This document shows, one piece after another, positions 33,395 to 42,013 of a stretch of 64,000 nucleotides of DNA. Positions within the stretch are counted from its first letter, which is position 1, and each line of letters starts with the position of its first letter. This stretch comes from Paraburkholderia sprentiae WSM5005 (GTDB lineage Bacteria > Pseudomonadota > Gammaproteobacteria > Burkholderiales > Burkholderiaceae). The notes under the pieces were generated by a model that did not search any database, was not told the DNA's origin, and saw only the letters and a program-made list of their open reading frames with translations. Where the stretch lies: the NCBI RefSeq assembly GCF_001865575.2, contig NZ_CP017562.2:2108001-2172000 (forward strand), written 5' to 3'. A program made the position numbers and the translations under genes.

Positions 33395-34942
33395 TTACAG
33401 TCTCACCTCGATGAGACACGGGCCGGCCGCATGCACGGAATCGGCGATGGCCTTGTGGAAAGTTTCCGCCGTGTCGACGGCGACGGCCGGTACACCCATG
33501 CTCTTCGCCATCGCGAGCCAGCCGATGCGCGGACGGTCGATGTCGATCATCGCGAGCGCGCGCTCGCCCGGCGCGCCAGCGCCCATGTTGGCGTACTCGG
33601 CCTTGAGGATCGCGTAGCTGTTGTTGGCGAAGATGATCGTCGTGATGTTCAGGCTCTCGCGTGCCTGGGTCCACAGCGACTGGATCGTATACATCGCGCT
33701 GCCATCGCCGACCATGCAGAACACGCGGCGCTCCGGGCACGCCAGCGCGGCGCCGGTTGCTACCGGCGTGCCGTAGCCGATCGAGCCGCCCATGTTGTTG
33801 ATCAGGTCGTGACGCGCAGCGCCGACGGTCAGGCCCATCGTCTCGCGGCCGGTGGTCAGCGATTCGTCGACGAGGATGCAGTCTTCCGGCAACGCCGCGG
33901 CAAGCGCTTGCGCGATGCTCGTGGGACTCAGTGCGCCGGTGGGCGCGTCGGCGTTCGCGCGCTGCTGCAACACGGCTTGCGTGCTGGTCGCGCCGAGTGC
34001 CTCGACCAGCATGTCGAGCGCGGCCGTGCCGTCCTCGCCCACTTCCGCCAGCGCATGCACGCTGGTGCCGGCCGACTTCAGCAGACTCGGCTTGTCCGGG
34101 TAACTAAAGAAGGCGATCGGCTCGGTCGTCTCGACCGTGATGATGTGGCGAAAGCCCTTCAGGTAGTCGACCGCCGCGTTTACCGCGTATGGAATCCGTT
34201 CGAGCATCACTCGCCCCGCGCCGCGTTCGATGCGCGTGCTGAAAAACTGCGTCGCCAGACGGCAGCCGCTCGCCGCCTTCAGCCTGCCCGCGAGTTCGAG
34301 CGCGCGGCCGCGCGTTGCACGGCCGGCCAGCACGATCAGCGCGGGCTCGCCCGAGCGCAGCACCTGCGCGATGTGCTCGACGCGCGCGGCCTCGGGCTTG
34401 CCTGGCTGCGCGACCGGCAGCTTCGGCAGTGAGACTGTTTCGCCCGCGTCCTGCCACGACGCATCGCCGGGCAGAATCAGCGTGGCGATTTGCCCCGGAT
34501 ACCCGCTCGCCTTGCTCACCGCCGCGGCCACGTCCCACGCGACCGCGCGCGGCGATTCGACGCGACGCACCCAGTGACTGAGCGGCCGCGCGAGGCCTTC
34601 GATATCGGACATCAACGGCGGATCGTATTTCAGATGCGCGGCCGAATGCTCACCGACGATATTGACCATGCCGGACGACGCGCGCTTGGCATTGTGAATA
34701 TTGGCCAGCCCATTCGCGAGACCAGGTCCGAGATGCAGCAGCGTCGATGCGGGCGTGTCCTTCATCCGGTAATAGCCGTCGGCGGCGCCCGTGCAGACGC
34801 CTTCGAAAAGACACAACACGCTGCGCATGCGCGGATTGTCGAGCGCCTTCAGAAAGTGCATCTCCGAGGTGCCGGGATTCGCGAAACAGATGTCGACGCC
34901 GTGATCCGTCAGCGTATCGACGAGGCTTTCGGCTCCGTTCAT
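33395..34942 (-). CDS. Thiamine pyrophosphate-dependent enzyme (acetolactate synthase/benzoylformate decarboxylase-like)
   Basis: A 515-residue three-domain TPP enzyme. The N-terminal Pyr domain has the catalytic Glu in LCLFEGVCTGAADGYYRM; the C-terminal PP domain carries the cofactor motif GDGSAMYTIQSLWTQARESLN followed by ANN. Members decarboxylate 2-oxoacids or make acetohydroxyacids. It begins directly after the aldolase stop (TGA-ATG), so the two are coupled. Within an aromatic pathway its job could be to process a 2-oxoacid product; the substrate is not evident. Confidence 0.8.
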   Translation of the reverse strand: MNGAESLVDTLTDHGVDICFANPGTSEMHFLKALDNPRMRSVLCLFEGVCTGAADGYYRMKDTPASTLLHLGPGLANGLANIHNAKRASSGMVNIVGEHSAAHLKYDPPLMSDIEGLARPLSHWVRRVESPRAVAWDVAAAVSKASGYPGQIATLILPGDASWQDAGETVSLPKLPVAQPGKPEAARVEHIAQVLRSGEPALIVLAGRATRGRALELAGRLKAASGCRLATQFFSTRIERGAGRVMLERIPYAVNAAVDYLKGFRHIITVETTEPIAFFSYPDKPSLLKSAGTSVHALAEVGEDGTAALDMLVEALGATSTQAVLQQRANADAPTGALSPTSIAQALAAALPEDCILVDESLTTGRETMGLTVGAARHDLINNMGGSIGYGTPVATGAALACPERRVFCMVGDGSAMYTIQSLWTQARESLNITTIIFANNSYAILKAEYANMGAGAPGERALAMIDIDRPRIGWLAMAKSMGVPAVAVDTAETFHKAIADSVHAAGPCLIEVRL

Positions 34943-35800
34943 TCAATACCCCGCCATCTCGCGCGCCATGCCGACCACGCCATAGCTGCGCAGCGGCGCC
35001 GACATCAGAAAGCGGTAGCCCTCTTCGATCAACCGCTTGTGGTTCTTCGCGTTCACGTGCGGATTGCCGACCACCACATCGTGCTTGTGGCAGGTGTCGA
35101 CGATCTTGCGCATCGCGTCGACCACGATCGGGTGTTCGTAATCGCGCGGATGGCCGAGCTCCTGGCTCAGGTCGCCCTCGCCGATCAGAATGAAACCGAT
35201 GCCCGGCACGTTCGACAGAATGTCGTCGAGATTCTCGATCGCCTCGGTGCTTTCGCACATCAGTCCGACGAGGATTTCGCCTTCCGGCGCGAGCGGCCAC
35301 ACGTCGGCCTTCCGGTAGTAGTCGGCCATGCTCAAGCCCCAGTAGCGCGCGGCGGTTGCGGGACCGTCGCCGCGCACGCCTTTCGGCTCGTACAGCGGCG
35401 CGTTTTTCGGCCGCGCATAACGGCACGACGCGACCGCGTTATAAGCCTGTTCGACCGTCGCGACATGCGGCCACACCACGCCGTAGACGCCGCGATCGAG
35501 CACCTGCTTGGCGAACGCCTGATTCATCTCGGCGCCATTGGCCGGAATCCGCGCGATCGGCGTGACGCGCGGCGCGACCGAACCGGCTTCGACGATCGCC
35601 TTGCGATTGAGCATGTACTGCAAAGCGTCGCCCAGCGCCGACACGTCGTACGGGTTGTGCTCCATCTCGAACACGATGCCGTCATAAGGCGCGTCGCTCA
35701 TGTCGATCGCGGTCTGCTTGTCGAGTTTCGAAAATGCGGTGAATGCGGGCTTGCCGGATTCGAACGCGCGAATGATGCCGTTGAGACGGTTTTCGCTCAT
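34943..35800 (-). CDS. HpcH/HpaI-family class II aldolase
   Basis: A 285-residue aldolase of the HpcH/HpaI/citrate-lyase family. Visible marks are DGIVFEMEHNPYD near the start, PIARIPANG, the Glu of VGLMCESTEAIENLDDI, and GEGDLSQELGHP with metal-binding Asp. Such enzymes split 4-hydroxy-2-oxoacids to pyruvate plus an aldehyde or oxoacid. In the OMA pathway the usual aldolase (LigK/GalC) belongs to the RraA family, so this would be a non-homologous replacement for cleaving 4-carboxy-4-hydroxy-2-oxoadipate. It lies between the dioxygenase and TPP-enzyme genes. Confidence 0.82.
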   Translation of the reverse strand: MSENRLNGIIRAFESGKPAFTAFSKLDKQTAIDMSDAPYDGIVFEMEHNPYDVSALGDALQYMLNRKAIVEAGSVAPRVTPIARIPANGAEMNQAFAKQVLDRGVYGVVWPHVATVEQAYNAVASCRYARPKNAPLYEPKGVRGDGPATAARYWGLSMADYYRKADVWPLAPEGEILVGLMCESTEAIENLDDILSNVPGIGFILIGEGDLSQELGHPRDYEHPIVVDAMRKIVDTCHKHDVVVGNPHVNAKNHKRLIEEGYRFLMSAPLRSYGVVGMAREMAGY

Positions 35801-35845
35801 GATGTTGCTCTCTGGTGAACGCGAGAATTAGAAGGTGAAGCCAGA

Positions 35846-36832
35846 TCAGTCGGCGGCTTTCCAGTACATGAAGCCCATGCCTTCGCCGGTGCCGGCGGGC
35901 GTGCGCCAGCACGGCACATAGTCGACCAGCGTCATTTCAGCGCCGGTCTCCTGTACCGCCTTCATCACGCTGACGTACAGCTTGATCTCGGAGGTGCCCG
36001 ACTGGTACGAACGGTTGTCCACCGCCGCGAGGCCGTCATAGTCGTAGTCGGCCAGCATCTTCATGATGCGGTGATCGAACTCTTCGTCGTTGACGAAGTG
36101 CGACAGGCCGCCCGACGCGAAGATGCCCACCCGTACGTCGTCAGGCCATGCATGGATCGCGTCGCGCAACACGCGGCCGAATTCGATGCAACGCGACATC
36201 GACGGTTGCGTCGGCGGATAGAAGCAATTCATGATGACCGGCACGTGCGGCGGCGGGTTGTCGCCCATGATCTGGTGATACACGAAGCTGTAAGCGTGCG
36301 GTACCACCGGGTACTCGGGCAACGGCTTCATCCACACGTTGTCGGGCCACGCGAACAGATCGGTCAGATCGAAGCCCTCATTCTGGAAGTACCCGATCAG
36401 GTAAGTCGCGAGCTTCGGATGGCAGTCGTGCGTCACATGATGATCGGGTGCATAGACCGAACGTTGTGGCGGACCGTTGTGCACTTGCGCGCCGCTATAG
36501 ATCGCGATCGACGGGGAGAAAGCGGTGAAGATCTCCTTCTGGTCCTTGCCGAGAATGATCGCAACGTCGACGTTCGCTTCGCGATACGCGGCCGCCATCG
36601 TGTCGAGCGCGCTACGGCAGCGGGCGGCGCGCGCGGTGCGCTCTTCGAGCGTCAGGTACTGCTCGAACGCGGCTTCGCGATGCGCTTCGAGCTCGGGGTA
36701 CGTCCACGTGCGATTGCGATACCACAGTTCCGGGTTGTTGCGGTCGCGCTCCCCGTTCTTGAGCCAGTCTTCCGGGGCCTGGCCCAGCATGCCGCTGTGC
36801 GGCACCGCCATCCCGAATACGATCTTCGCCAT
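35846..36832 (-). CDS. Class III extradiol ring-cleavage dioxygenase (LigB superfamily)
   Basis: A 328-residue non-haem iron dioxygenase. LigB-type features are the N-terminal metal His in AVPHSGML, ILGKDQKEIF, a His-rich stretch DHHVTHDCHP, HVPVIMNCFYPPTQPS and GIFASGGLSHFVNDEEFD near the active site. It should open a catechol-like ring next to the hydroxyls. No LigA-type small subunit, separate or fused, is present, unlike protocatechuate 4,5-dioxygenase and gallate dioxygenase. The neighbouring LigJ-type hydratase argues for a product at or near 4-oxalomesaconate, so gallate or a related trihydroxy acid is a good guess. Confidence 0.8.
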   Translation of the reverse strand: MAKIVFGMAVPHSGMLGQAPEDWLKNGERDRNNPELWYRNRTWTYPELEAHREAAFEQYLTLEERTARAARCRSALDTMAAAYREANVDVAIILGKDQKEIFTAFSPSIAIYSGAQVHNGPPQRSVYAPDHHVTHDCHPKLATYLIGYFQNEGFDLTDLFAWPDNVWMKPLPEYPVVPHAYSFVYHQIMGDNPPPHVPVIMNCFYPPTQPSMSRCIEFGRVLRDAIHAWPDDVRVGIFASGGLSHFVNDEEFDHRIMKMLADYDYDGLAAVDNRSYQSGTSEIKLYVSVMKAVQETGAEMTLVDYVPCWRTPAGTGEGMGFMYWKAAD

Positions 36833-36893
36833 GTGCGTTTCTCAAAAAATGAATATGTCCAGAGGCCGCCATATGCCGGCCCTGCTACGAGTG

Positions 36894-38174
36894 TTAGGCC
36901 TGCCGCAACCTGCTCGGTGCCTCGGTCACCTTGGGTGACCATTCAGGGCGGTACAGGACGATCGTCGCCATCGCGCCGACAAGCAGGAATCCGAGGATCA
37001 CCATCATCGGCAGGTCGTAGCTGCCGCTCACGTGCAGCAGCCAGCCCGACAGGCTCGCCGCCACGCCGCCCGCAAGACTGGTCGCGAGTTGCTGAACCCC
37101 GGTGACGAGCCCGATTGCCTGCCTCGGAATCAAGGTCAGGCGCGACAGCACCAGATTGTTCGCCGTGACGAAACCGAGCAGCGAGAGGGAAAACACATTC
37201 CAGAACAGCGCCATCTGCAGCGTCGGCGCATACGCACCGAGCAGTACGCTGCAGCCACCAACGAACCCGGTCACGGTGAAGATCTTGCGGACCAGGATCG
37301 GATCCTTGCCGCGGGCAATGATCAGATCGGCAGCGGAGCCCGCGAGAGCCGCGACGATCGCGATTCCAGCGAAGCTGAAAAACGTGAAGAGCCCCGAGCG
37401 CGAAATCGACAGACCGCGTTGCTCGACCAGATAGGCCGGCATCCACGTCATGCAGTAGAACGTGAAGTAGCCATAGCAGAAGTTCGTGATCATGCCGCCC
37501 CACACGACCGGACTCGACAGGATGTTGCCGAAGGTCACGGTGCGAGCGCGGCGATTTGCCTGCGCGAGGTCCGCTTTGGTCGGCAGATCGTTGCGCACCA
37601 GCAGCAGCCATGGCGCGAGCCAGATCAAGCCGGCGAGACCCGTCACGATGAACATCAGCTTCCACGAGTAAGTGACGATGATCCAGGCTGCGATCGGCGC
37701 ACCGAGCGCGGGGCCGAACTTATTACCCATGGCTAGCAGGCCGACGGCGAGACCGTTTTGTCGTTCGTCGAAGTTATTGCGAATCCATCGATAGCTGGCG
37801 GGTATCACGATCGCCTCGGCCACGCCGATAATCAGCCGCATCAGCACGAGTGCGCCGAGTGTGGTCACGAGGCCCATCATCGTCGTGGCGATGCACCACA
37901 GCGTGAAGCTGATCGCATACGGCCATTTGACGCCGTAGCGGTCGGCGACCCAACCCATCGGCACCTGAAACAGCCCGTACGACCAGAAGAACGCCGCGTT
38001 GATCCAACCGCGATCGACGTCTGTCAGCGCGAAGTGCCGAATGAAATTCGCGTCCGCCAGCGTCGACGAAATGCTGGTGCGATCGACAAACGAAATCAGC
38101 ACGCCGATTGCAAGAAGCGCAAGCACCGCCCAGCGGTTCGTGATTCCTCGTCGTTCAGGTTTGCCCGTCTCCAT
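36894..38174 (-). CDS. MFS transporter, anion:cation symporter (aromatic acid uptake)
   Basis: A 426-residue permease with 12 predicted helices. The MFS loop motif is VADRYGVKWPYAISF after helix 2, and LMRLIIGVAEAIVIPASYRWI follows. It resembles the anion:cation symporter family that imports aromatic and sugar acids. The start at 38174 (METGKPERRG) was chosen from family length; its ribosome site is weak, and upstream in-frame starts up to 40 residues earlier are possible. It sits inside the ring-cleavage operon, so it should carry the pathway substrate. The pseudogene at 32102 is a decayed relative. Confidence 0.85.
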   Translation of the reverse strand: METGKPERRGITNRWAVLALLAIGVLISFVDRTSISSTLADANFIRHFALTDVDRGWINAAFFWSYGLFQVPMGWVADRYGVKWPYAISFTLWCIATTMMGLVTTLGALVLMRLIIGVAEAIVIPASYRWIRNNFDERQNGLAVGLLAMGNKFGPALGAPIAAWIIVTYSWKLMFIVTGLAGLIWLAPWLLLVRNDLPTKADLAQANRRARTVTFGNILSSPVVWGGMITNFCYGYFTFYCMTWMPAYLVEQRGLSISRSGLFTFFSFAGIAIVAALAGSAADLIIARGKDPILVRKIFTVTGFVGGCSVLLGAYAPTLQMALFWNVFSLSLLGFVTANNLVLSRLTLIPRQAIGLVTGVQQLATSLAGGVAASLSGWLLHVSGSYDLPMMVILGFLLVGAMATIVLYRPEWSPKVTEAPSRLRQA

Positions 38175-38268
38175 CTGTTTGTTCTCTTCAGTTTGATTGA
38201 ATGCTGCATGCATGCCGCCGCGAACCATGCACCCCTTCACGGGCGGCCGGCCCGGATAGCGCCGAATC

Positions 38269-39120
38269 TCAGGCGAGCGCCGGATAAAGCTGCTGCGCGG
38301 TCTTGCCGAAAATCCACTCGCGGTCCTCATCGTCGAGCGTTGCGAGGCCGGCTTGCGCGGTCGCGAGAATGTCCGCGAGCGTGCCCGGCGAGGTCGGATA
38401 ATTCGAGCCCCACGCCATCCGTTGCGCGCCGAATGCTTCGACCACGCGCGGGAAGAAGGTCTCGGCGCTCGCCTTCTCCTTCTTTACGTCGCCGAAAATG
38501 CGCGGCGTCAGCTTCAGATAGATGTTCTCCAGCGACGCAAGGTCGAACAGGCTCTGCGCCTTCGCATAGGGGGCGCCGTCCGCGACCTCGGGACGCCCGA
38601 GATGATCGAGGACGATGCGCACGTTAGCGAAGCGCCGTGCGAGCGCGGTGACCTGCGGCAAGCCGATCGGTCCGGTCTGGATGCACATTGGCAGGCCAAG
38701 CTCGCCGCAGAGCTCCCACGCGGGAAACGATCGCGGATCGTCGAGCTCGCTCGGATCGAACTCCTTCGTGCTGCCGCCGGTGAACAGACGCAGGCCCGCA
38801 AGACCGCGCTGGACCCATGCGCGGATGCGTGCCGGCGCATCGGGGTCCAGCACGTCGACCGAGCCGACCGCGACCAGACGGTCCGCGTATTTTGCACAGC
38901 CGTCGACCACGTAGCTGTTGTCGAAACCGTACGTGGTCGACGAGTGAACCACCGCTGCTTTGGCGACGCCGGCCGCATCCATCGCTGCGATCAGCGTTTC
39001 GACCGTGGTCGGCCGTTCCTTCGACCACTCCGAGCGCTTGCCGAACAGCGGCGCGGGTGGATAGCGGGTCTCGTCGTCGGAAATGATGTGCGGGTGAATA
39101 TCAACGATTGAGGAAGTCAT
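38269..39120 (-). CDS. Amidohydrolase-superfamily metal-dependent hydrolase (COG3618-like)
   Basis: A 283-residue TIM-barrel hydrolase. The metal-binding HxH is in VDIHPHIISDD near the start; further metal or catalytic positions are IVLDHLGRPE and the terminal WGSNYPTSPG. The superfamily includes LigI, which opens 2-pyrone-4,6-dicarboxylate, a by-product of gallate and protocatechuate 4,5-cleavage, so a lactonase or pyrone hydrolase is plausible. The ATG at 39120 follows GAGG. Longer upstream frames are shadows of the next gene. Confidence 0.78.
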   Translation of the reverse strand: MTSSIVDIHPHIISDDETRYPPAPLFGKRSEWSKERPTTVETLIAAMDAAGVAKAAVVHSSTTYGFDNSYVVDGCAKYADRLVAVGSVDVLDPDAPARIRAWVQRGLAGLRLFTGGSTKEFDPSELDDPRSFPAWELCGELGLPMCIQTGPIGLPQVTALARRFANVRIVLDHLGRPEVADGAPYAKAQSLFDLASLENIYLKLTPRIFGDVKKEKASAETFFPRVVEAFGAQRMAWGSNYPTSPGTLADILATAQAGLATLDDEDREWIFGKTAQQLYPALA

Positions 39121-39182
39121 GAATGCCTCGGTATCTTGCTCATTGCATGCGGCTTGCGCCGCGAAACGTGCTGCGCTCGAGC

Positions 39183-40208
39183 TTATTTGCCGCGCGCTTT
39201 CAGACGCGCATCGAGGCGCGGATAAACCCGCCGTGCGTTGCCTTCGAAGATCTTGTGGCGATCCTGGTCGCTCAGCGCCGCGCAGCCGTCGATATAGCGC
39301 TTCGTGTCGTCGAAGTAATGTCCGGTTGCCGGATCCTTGCCGCGCACCGCGCCGATCATCTCCGAGCCGAACAGCACGTTGTCCGCGGGAACCACCTTGG
39401 TCAGCAGCTCGACGCCCGGCTGGTGATAGACGCACGAGTCGAAGAAAATATTGTTCAGCAAACCTTCCAGAGGACGCTCGCGCATTTCGAGCGACATGCC
39501 GCGATAACGGCCCCAGTGATACGGCACCGCGCCGCCGCCGTGCGGAATCACGAGACGCAGCGTCGGGAAATCCTTGAACAGGTCCGATTGCAGGATCTGC
39601 ATGAACACTGACGTGTCCGCATTCAGATAGTGCGCGCCAGTGCCGTGGAAACACGGATTGCACGACGCGGCGACGTGAATCATCGCCGGTACGTCGAGAT
39701 CGACCAGCGCTTCGTACAGCGGGTACCACTCGCGGTCGGTCATCGGCTTGCCCGTCCAGTAGCCGCCGCTCGGGTCCGGGTTCAGATTGCAGCCGACGAA
39801 ACCGAGTTGCTCGACGCAGCGGCGCAATTCGGCGATCGAATTCGCGGGCGCGACGCCCGGCGATTGCGGCAGTTGGCAGACCGGTGCGAAGTTGTCCTGG
39901 TAGAGTTCGGTCACGCGGTACACGAGGTCATTCGACACTTCGGCCCACTCGAGGCTCGTGCGTTCGTTGCCGAGATGGTGGCTCATCAGCCCCGCGATCG
40001 GCGAGAACAGCGTCAGGTCGCTGCCGCGCTCGCGCTGCAGTTTGAGCTGGCCGTTGCCGATCGCTTCGCGAATCTCGTCGTCGCTGACATAGGCGCCATC
40101 ACGCGAGGGCGCATTGGCCGGGTCGTTCGCAAACTGGACCTGTTTGGCGCGCCAGGCGCGAAAGGAAGCCGGGACGGTCGTGAAATGACCGTGGCAATCG
40201 ATAATCAT
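39183..40208 (-). CDS. ligJ: 4-Oxalomesaconate hydratase (LigJ-type amidohydrolase)
   Basis: A 341-residue member of the amidohydrolase superfamily that follows the LigJ pattern along its whole length: start MIIDCHGHFTT with His6 and His8 as metal ligands, then RGSDLTLFSP, LPQSPGV, NLNPDPSGGYWT, CNPCFHGTGAHYLNADT, VIPHGGGAVPYHWGR, NNIFFDSCVYHQPG and EGNARRVYPRLDA. LigJ adds water to 4-oxalomesaconate to give 4-carboxy-4-hydroxy-2-oxoadipate. GGAGACACC precedes the ATG. This is the best-identified enzyme of the cluster and fixes the pathway type. Confidence 0.88.
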   Translation of the reverse strand: MIIDCHGHFTTVPASFRAWRAKQVQFANDPANAPSRDGAYVSDDEIREAIGNGQLKLQRERGSDLTLFSPIAGLMSHHLGNERTSLEWAEVSNDLVYRVTELYQDNFAPVCQLPQSPGVAPANSIAELRRCVEQLGFVGCNLNPDPSGGYWTGKPMTDREWYPLYEALVDLDVPAMIHVAASCNPCFHGTGAHYLNADTSVFMQILQSDLFKDFPTLRLVIPHGGGAVPYHWGRYRGMSLEMRERPLEGLLNNIFFDSCVYHQPGVELLTKVVPADNVLFGSEMIGAVRGKDPATGHYFDDTKRYIDGCAALSDQDRHKIFEGNARRVYPRLDARLKARGK

Positions 40209-40255
40209 GGTGTCTCCGTTCGAATCGCCGGGTCGGCGATAAGTGGTGTTGCGCC

Positions 40256-41233
40256 TTAGCGGGCGAGCGGGTCGACGAACAGCTCGTCGATCGACATGCG
40301 GCGCGGCGTGAGACCCTGCTTGAACGCGGTTGCTTCGAGGGTTTCGATCGTCTGCAGGTTTTCATGCAGACCGTACGGCAGCGGATCGTGACCGACGATC
40401 TTGCGCAGTTCGAGATACTTCTTGTCGCTTGCGCTCGTCGCCTCACCCGCATCGAGACCCTCGAGCCATTCTTTTTTCGCCTGCGCGAACGCATCGAACA
40501 GCGATTTCGCGATCCACGGATGCGCAGCGAGCACCGAGTCCTTGACGACGATCGTGCCGTGCATCGGATACACGCCGGTGCGCGCGTAGTACTCGGTTTC
40601 GAGTTCGGTCGCGTTCGGCAGCAGATCCGGGTAATCGGCCTCGACTTCCTGCCAGCCACCCGTCGGCGCGCCGGTGCGGCCGATACCGGCGGCTGCGGCA
40701 ACTCCGGCCGACAGTTCGCCCGACGCCATCATCTGCGCGAGCGAGCTGCCTTGCGGCGCGTGCACGACGTTCGACGGCAGCTTCAGTTGCGTCACGTGCT
40801 CTTCGTCGTCGACGACCCACGTGACCTTCGACGAGTCGAGACCGAACTCATCGATGAGCACCTGACGTGTCCACACGCCGGTCGTGACCGAATAGGCGCG
40901 CACGCCGACCTTTTTGCCTTCGAGGTCCTTCGGCGTATTGATGCCCGCGTCCGGACGCACCAGCAGACCGCCGTGATGAAAACGCCGCACGACGAAGATC
41001 GGCAAGCCGACGAACGGCGCGCCATAAGCGCGCGCGATGATGTAGGTGGTCGGCGCGAGTTCGCAAACGTCGAATTCGACGTCGCGCACCATGCGGCGGA
41101 ACGCGCCGATTTGCGGCTTGACGGTGACGAACTCGGCGTCGACGCCTTCGATAGGGATGGACCGGTTACGAATGGCCGACGTGTGCGGATGCTCAGCGAT
41201 CGCGATCTTGAGCGGGACTTTCTTGGTCAACAT
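40256..41233 (-). CDS. Pht5-like protein (4,5-dihydroxyphthalate decarboxylase / solute-binding-like), copy 2
   Basis: A 325-residue relative of the product at 32470-33366 and the first gene of the cluster. Shared blocks are FRRMVRDVEFDVCELAPTTY, VGLPIFVVRRFHHGG, PKDLEGKKVGVRAYSVTTGVWTRQVL and a C-terminal DELF ending. There is no signal peptide. The two copies are clearly different in sequence, so they are not a recent duplication and may act on different acids or form one enzyme. The regulon element (copy D) lies 98-137 bases upstream and should drive the whole block down to 32470. Confidence 0.72.
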   Translation of the reverse strand: MLTKKVPLKIAIAEHPHTSAIRNRSIPIEGVDAEFVTVKPQIGAFRRMVRDVEFDVCELAPTTYIIARAYGAPFVGLPIFVVRRFHHGGLLVRPDAGINTPKDLEGKKVGVRAYSVTTGVWTRQVLIDEFGLDSSKVTWVVDDEEHVTQLKLPSNVVHAPQGSSLAQMMASGELSAGVAAAAGIGRTGAPTGGWQEVEADYPDLLPNATELETEYYARTGVYPMHGTIVVKDSVLAAHPWIAKSLFDAFAQAKKEWLEGLDAGEATSASDKKYLELRKIVGHDPLPYGLHENLQTIETLEATAFKQGLTPRRMSIDELFVDPLAR

Positions 41234-41330
41234 CCTCTCCTGTGGATTGATCGTCGCGCGCTGCGGGATACGGGTCGCAGCGTAGGACGTGTCGTCTCGA
41301 TGGCGTAAGAATAGGAGAGGTTGGGACAGG

Positions 41331-41370
41331 CGTCCCTACACAAAAAGTAGATTCAATGGCACTTTTTGGT
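41331..41370 (-). promoter_or_regulatory. Copy D of the shared regulon element, upstream of the aromatic cluster
   Basis: Read towards the cluster: AAAAAGTGCCATTGAATC, then TACTTTTTGTGTAGGGACG. It is the closest to the consensus and heads the eight-gene minus-strand run. The match with copy B covers about 30 of 37 aligned positions by eye. Confidence 0.72.
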
Positions 41371-41455
41371 GGCGGTGGAAAGCCGCGGGGAAGGCGGAAT
41401 GACGCGGATATCGGAAGGAACGGAAGGAACTGATCGGCTGGGGACGTCGCGCTAG

Positions 41456-41896
41456 CTATCGCGCACGCCGAGCCTCGATAAAACCCTCGACATAACGCAA
41501 CGCCTGCTCGCACTGCTCGGGCGTGAACGCGTGAATGCTTGCTGGGACAGGATCGAAGCCAAGCTCGGTTGCCACCCACCGGATCGCCTTCGCGCGGGCT
41601 TCGAACGCGTTGACGCCATCGCGGCGCACCTTCCCCGCAACGAGCGGTTCCAGCGCATCGTGCAGCTTGCTCTTCGCCTCGCGCAACGTTGCGTCGGCGA
41701 GGCGGCCGAGCGGCAGGTTGTGCTTGCTGCGCGAATAAACGCCGATCCACGCCTGACATGCGGTGCAGATCCACAGCGGCCCTTGATCGCTGCGATACGG
41801 GTACGACTCGTCGCCGTAACGCGCGAGCAATGCACGGTTGCCGCAGTAGTCGCATGACGGCTGCGGCAGTGCCTTGACGGGCTTGCCTACGCGCAT
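41456..41896 (-). CDS. Zinc-ribbon protein (DUF3268/PF11672-like)
   Basis: A 146-residue protein with a four-Cys zinc site: CDYCG near residue 14 and CTACQAW near residue 45. A helical C-terminal part follows, including LREAKSKLHDALEPLVAG and PEQCEQALRYVEGFI. This layout matches zinc-finger-containing DUF3268 proteins, which are of unknown function. The ATG at 41896 (MRVGKPVKALPQPSCDYCG) was chosen for a GGGAG upstream; an in-frame start at 41968 would add 24 residues that look non-coding. It is a single gene. Confidence 0.7.
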   Translation of the reverse strand: MRVGKPVKALPQPSCDYCGNRALLARYGDESYPYRSDQGPLWICTACQAWIGVYSRSKHNLPLGRLADATLREAKSKLHDALEPLVAGKVRRDGVNAFEARAKAIRWVATELGFDPVPASIHAFTPEQCEQALRYVEGFIEARRAR

Positions 41897-42013
41897 CGGG
41901 AGGGCTCCCGGGCAAATTTGCAGGACTTCATCGCATCGATCCGGCTGTCGGACAAGGGGTAGAGCCATACAGTTTAATGGAAGGCCCGCACCAACCGTAT
42001 GCAGGGCTCGCGA

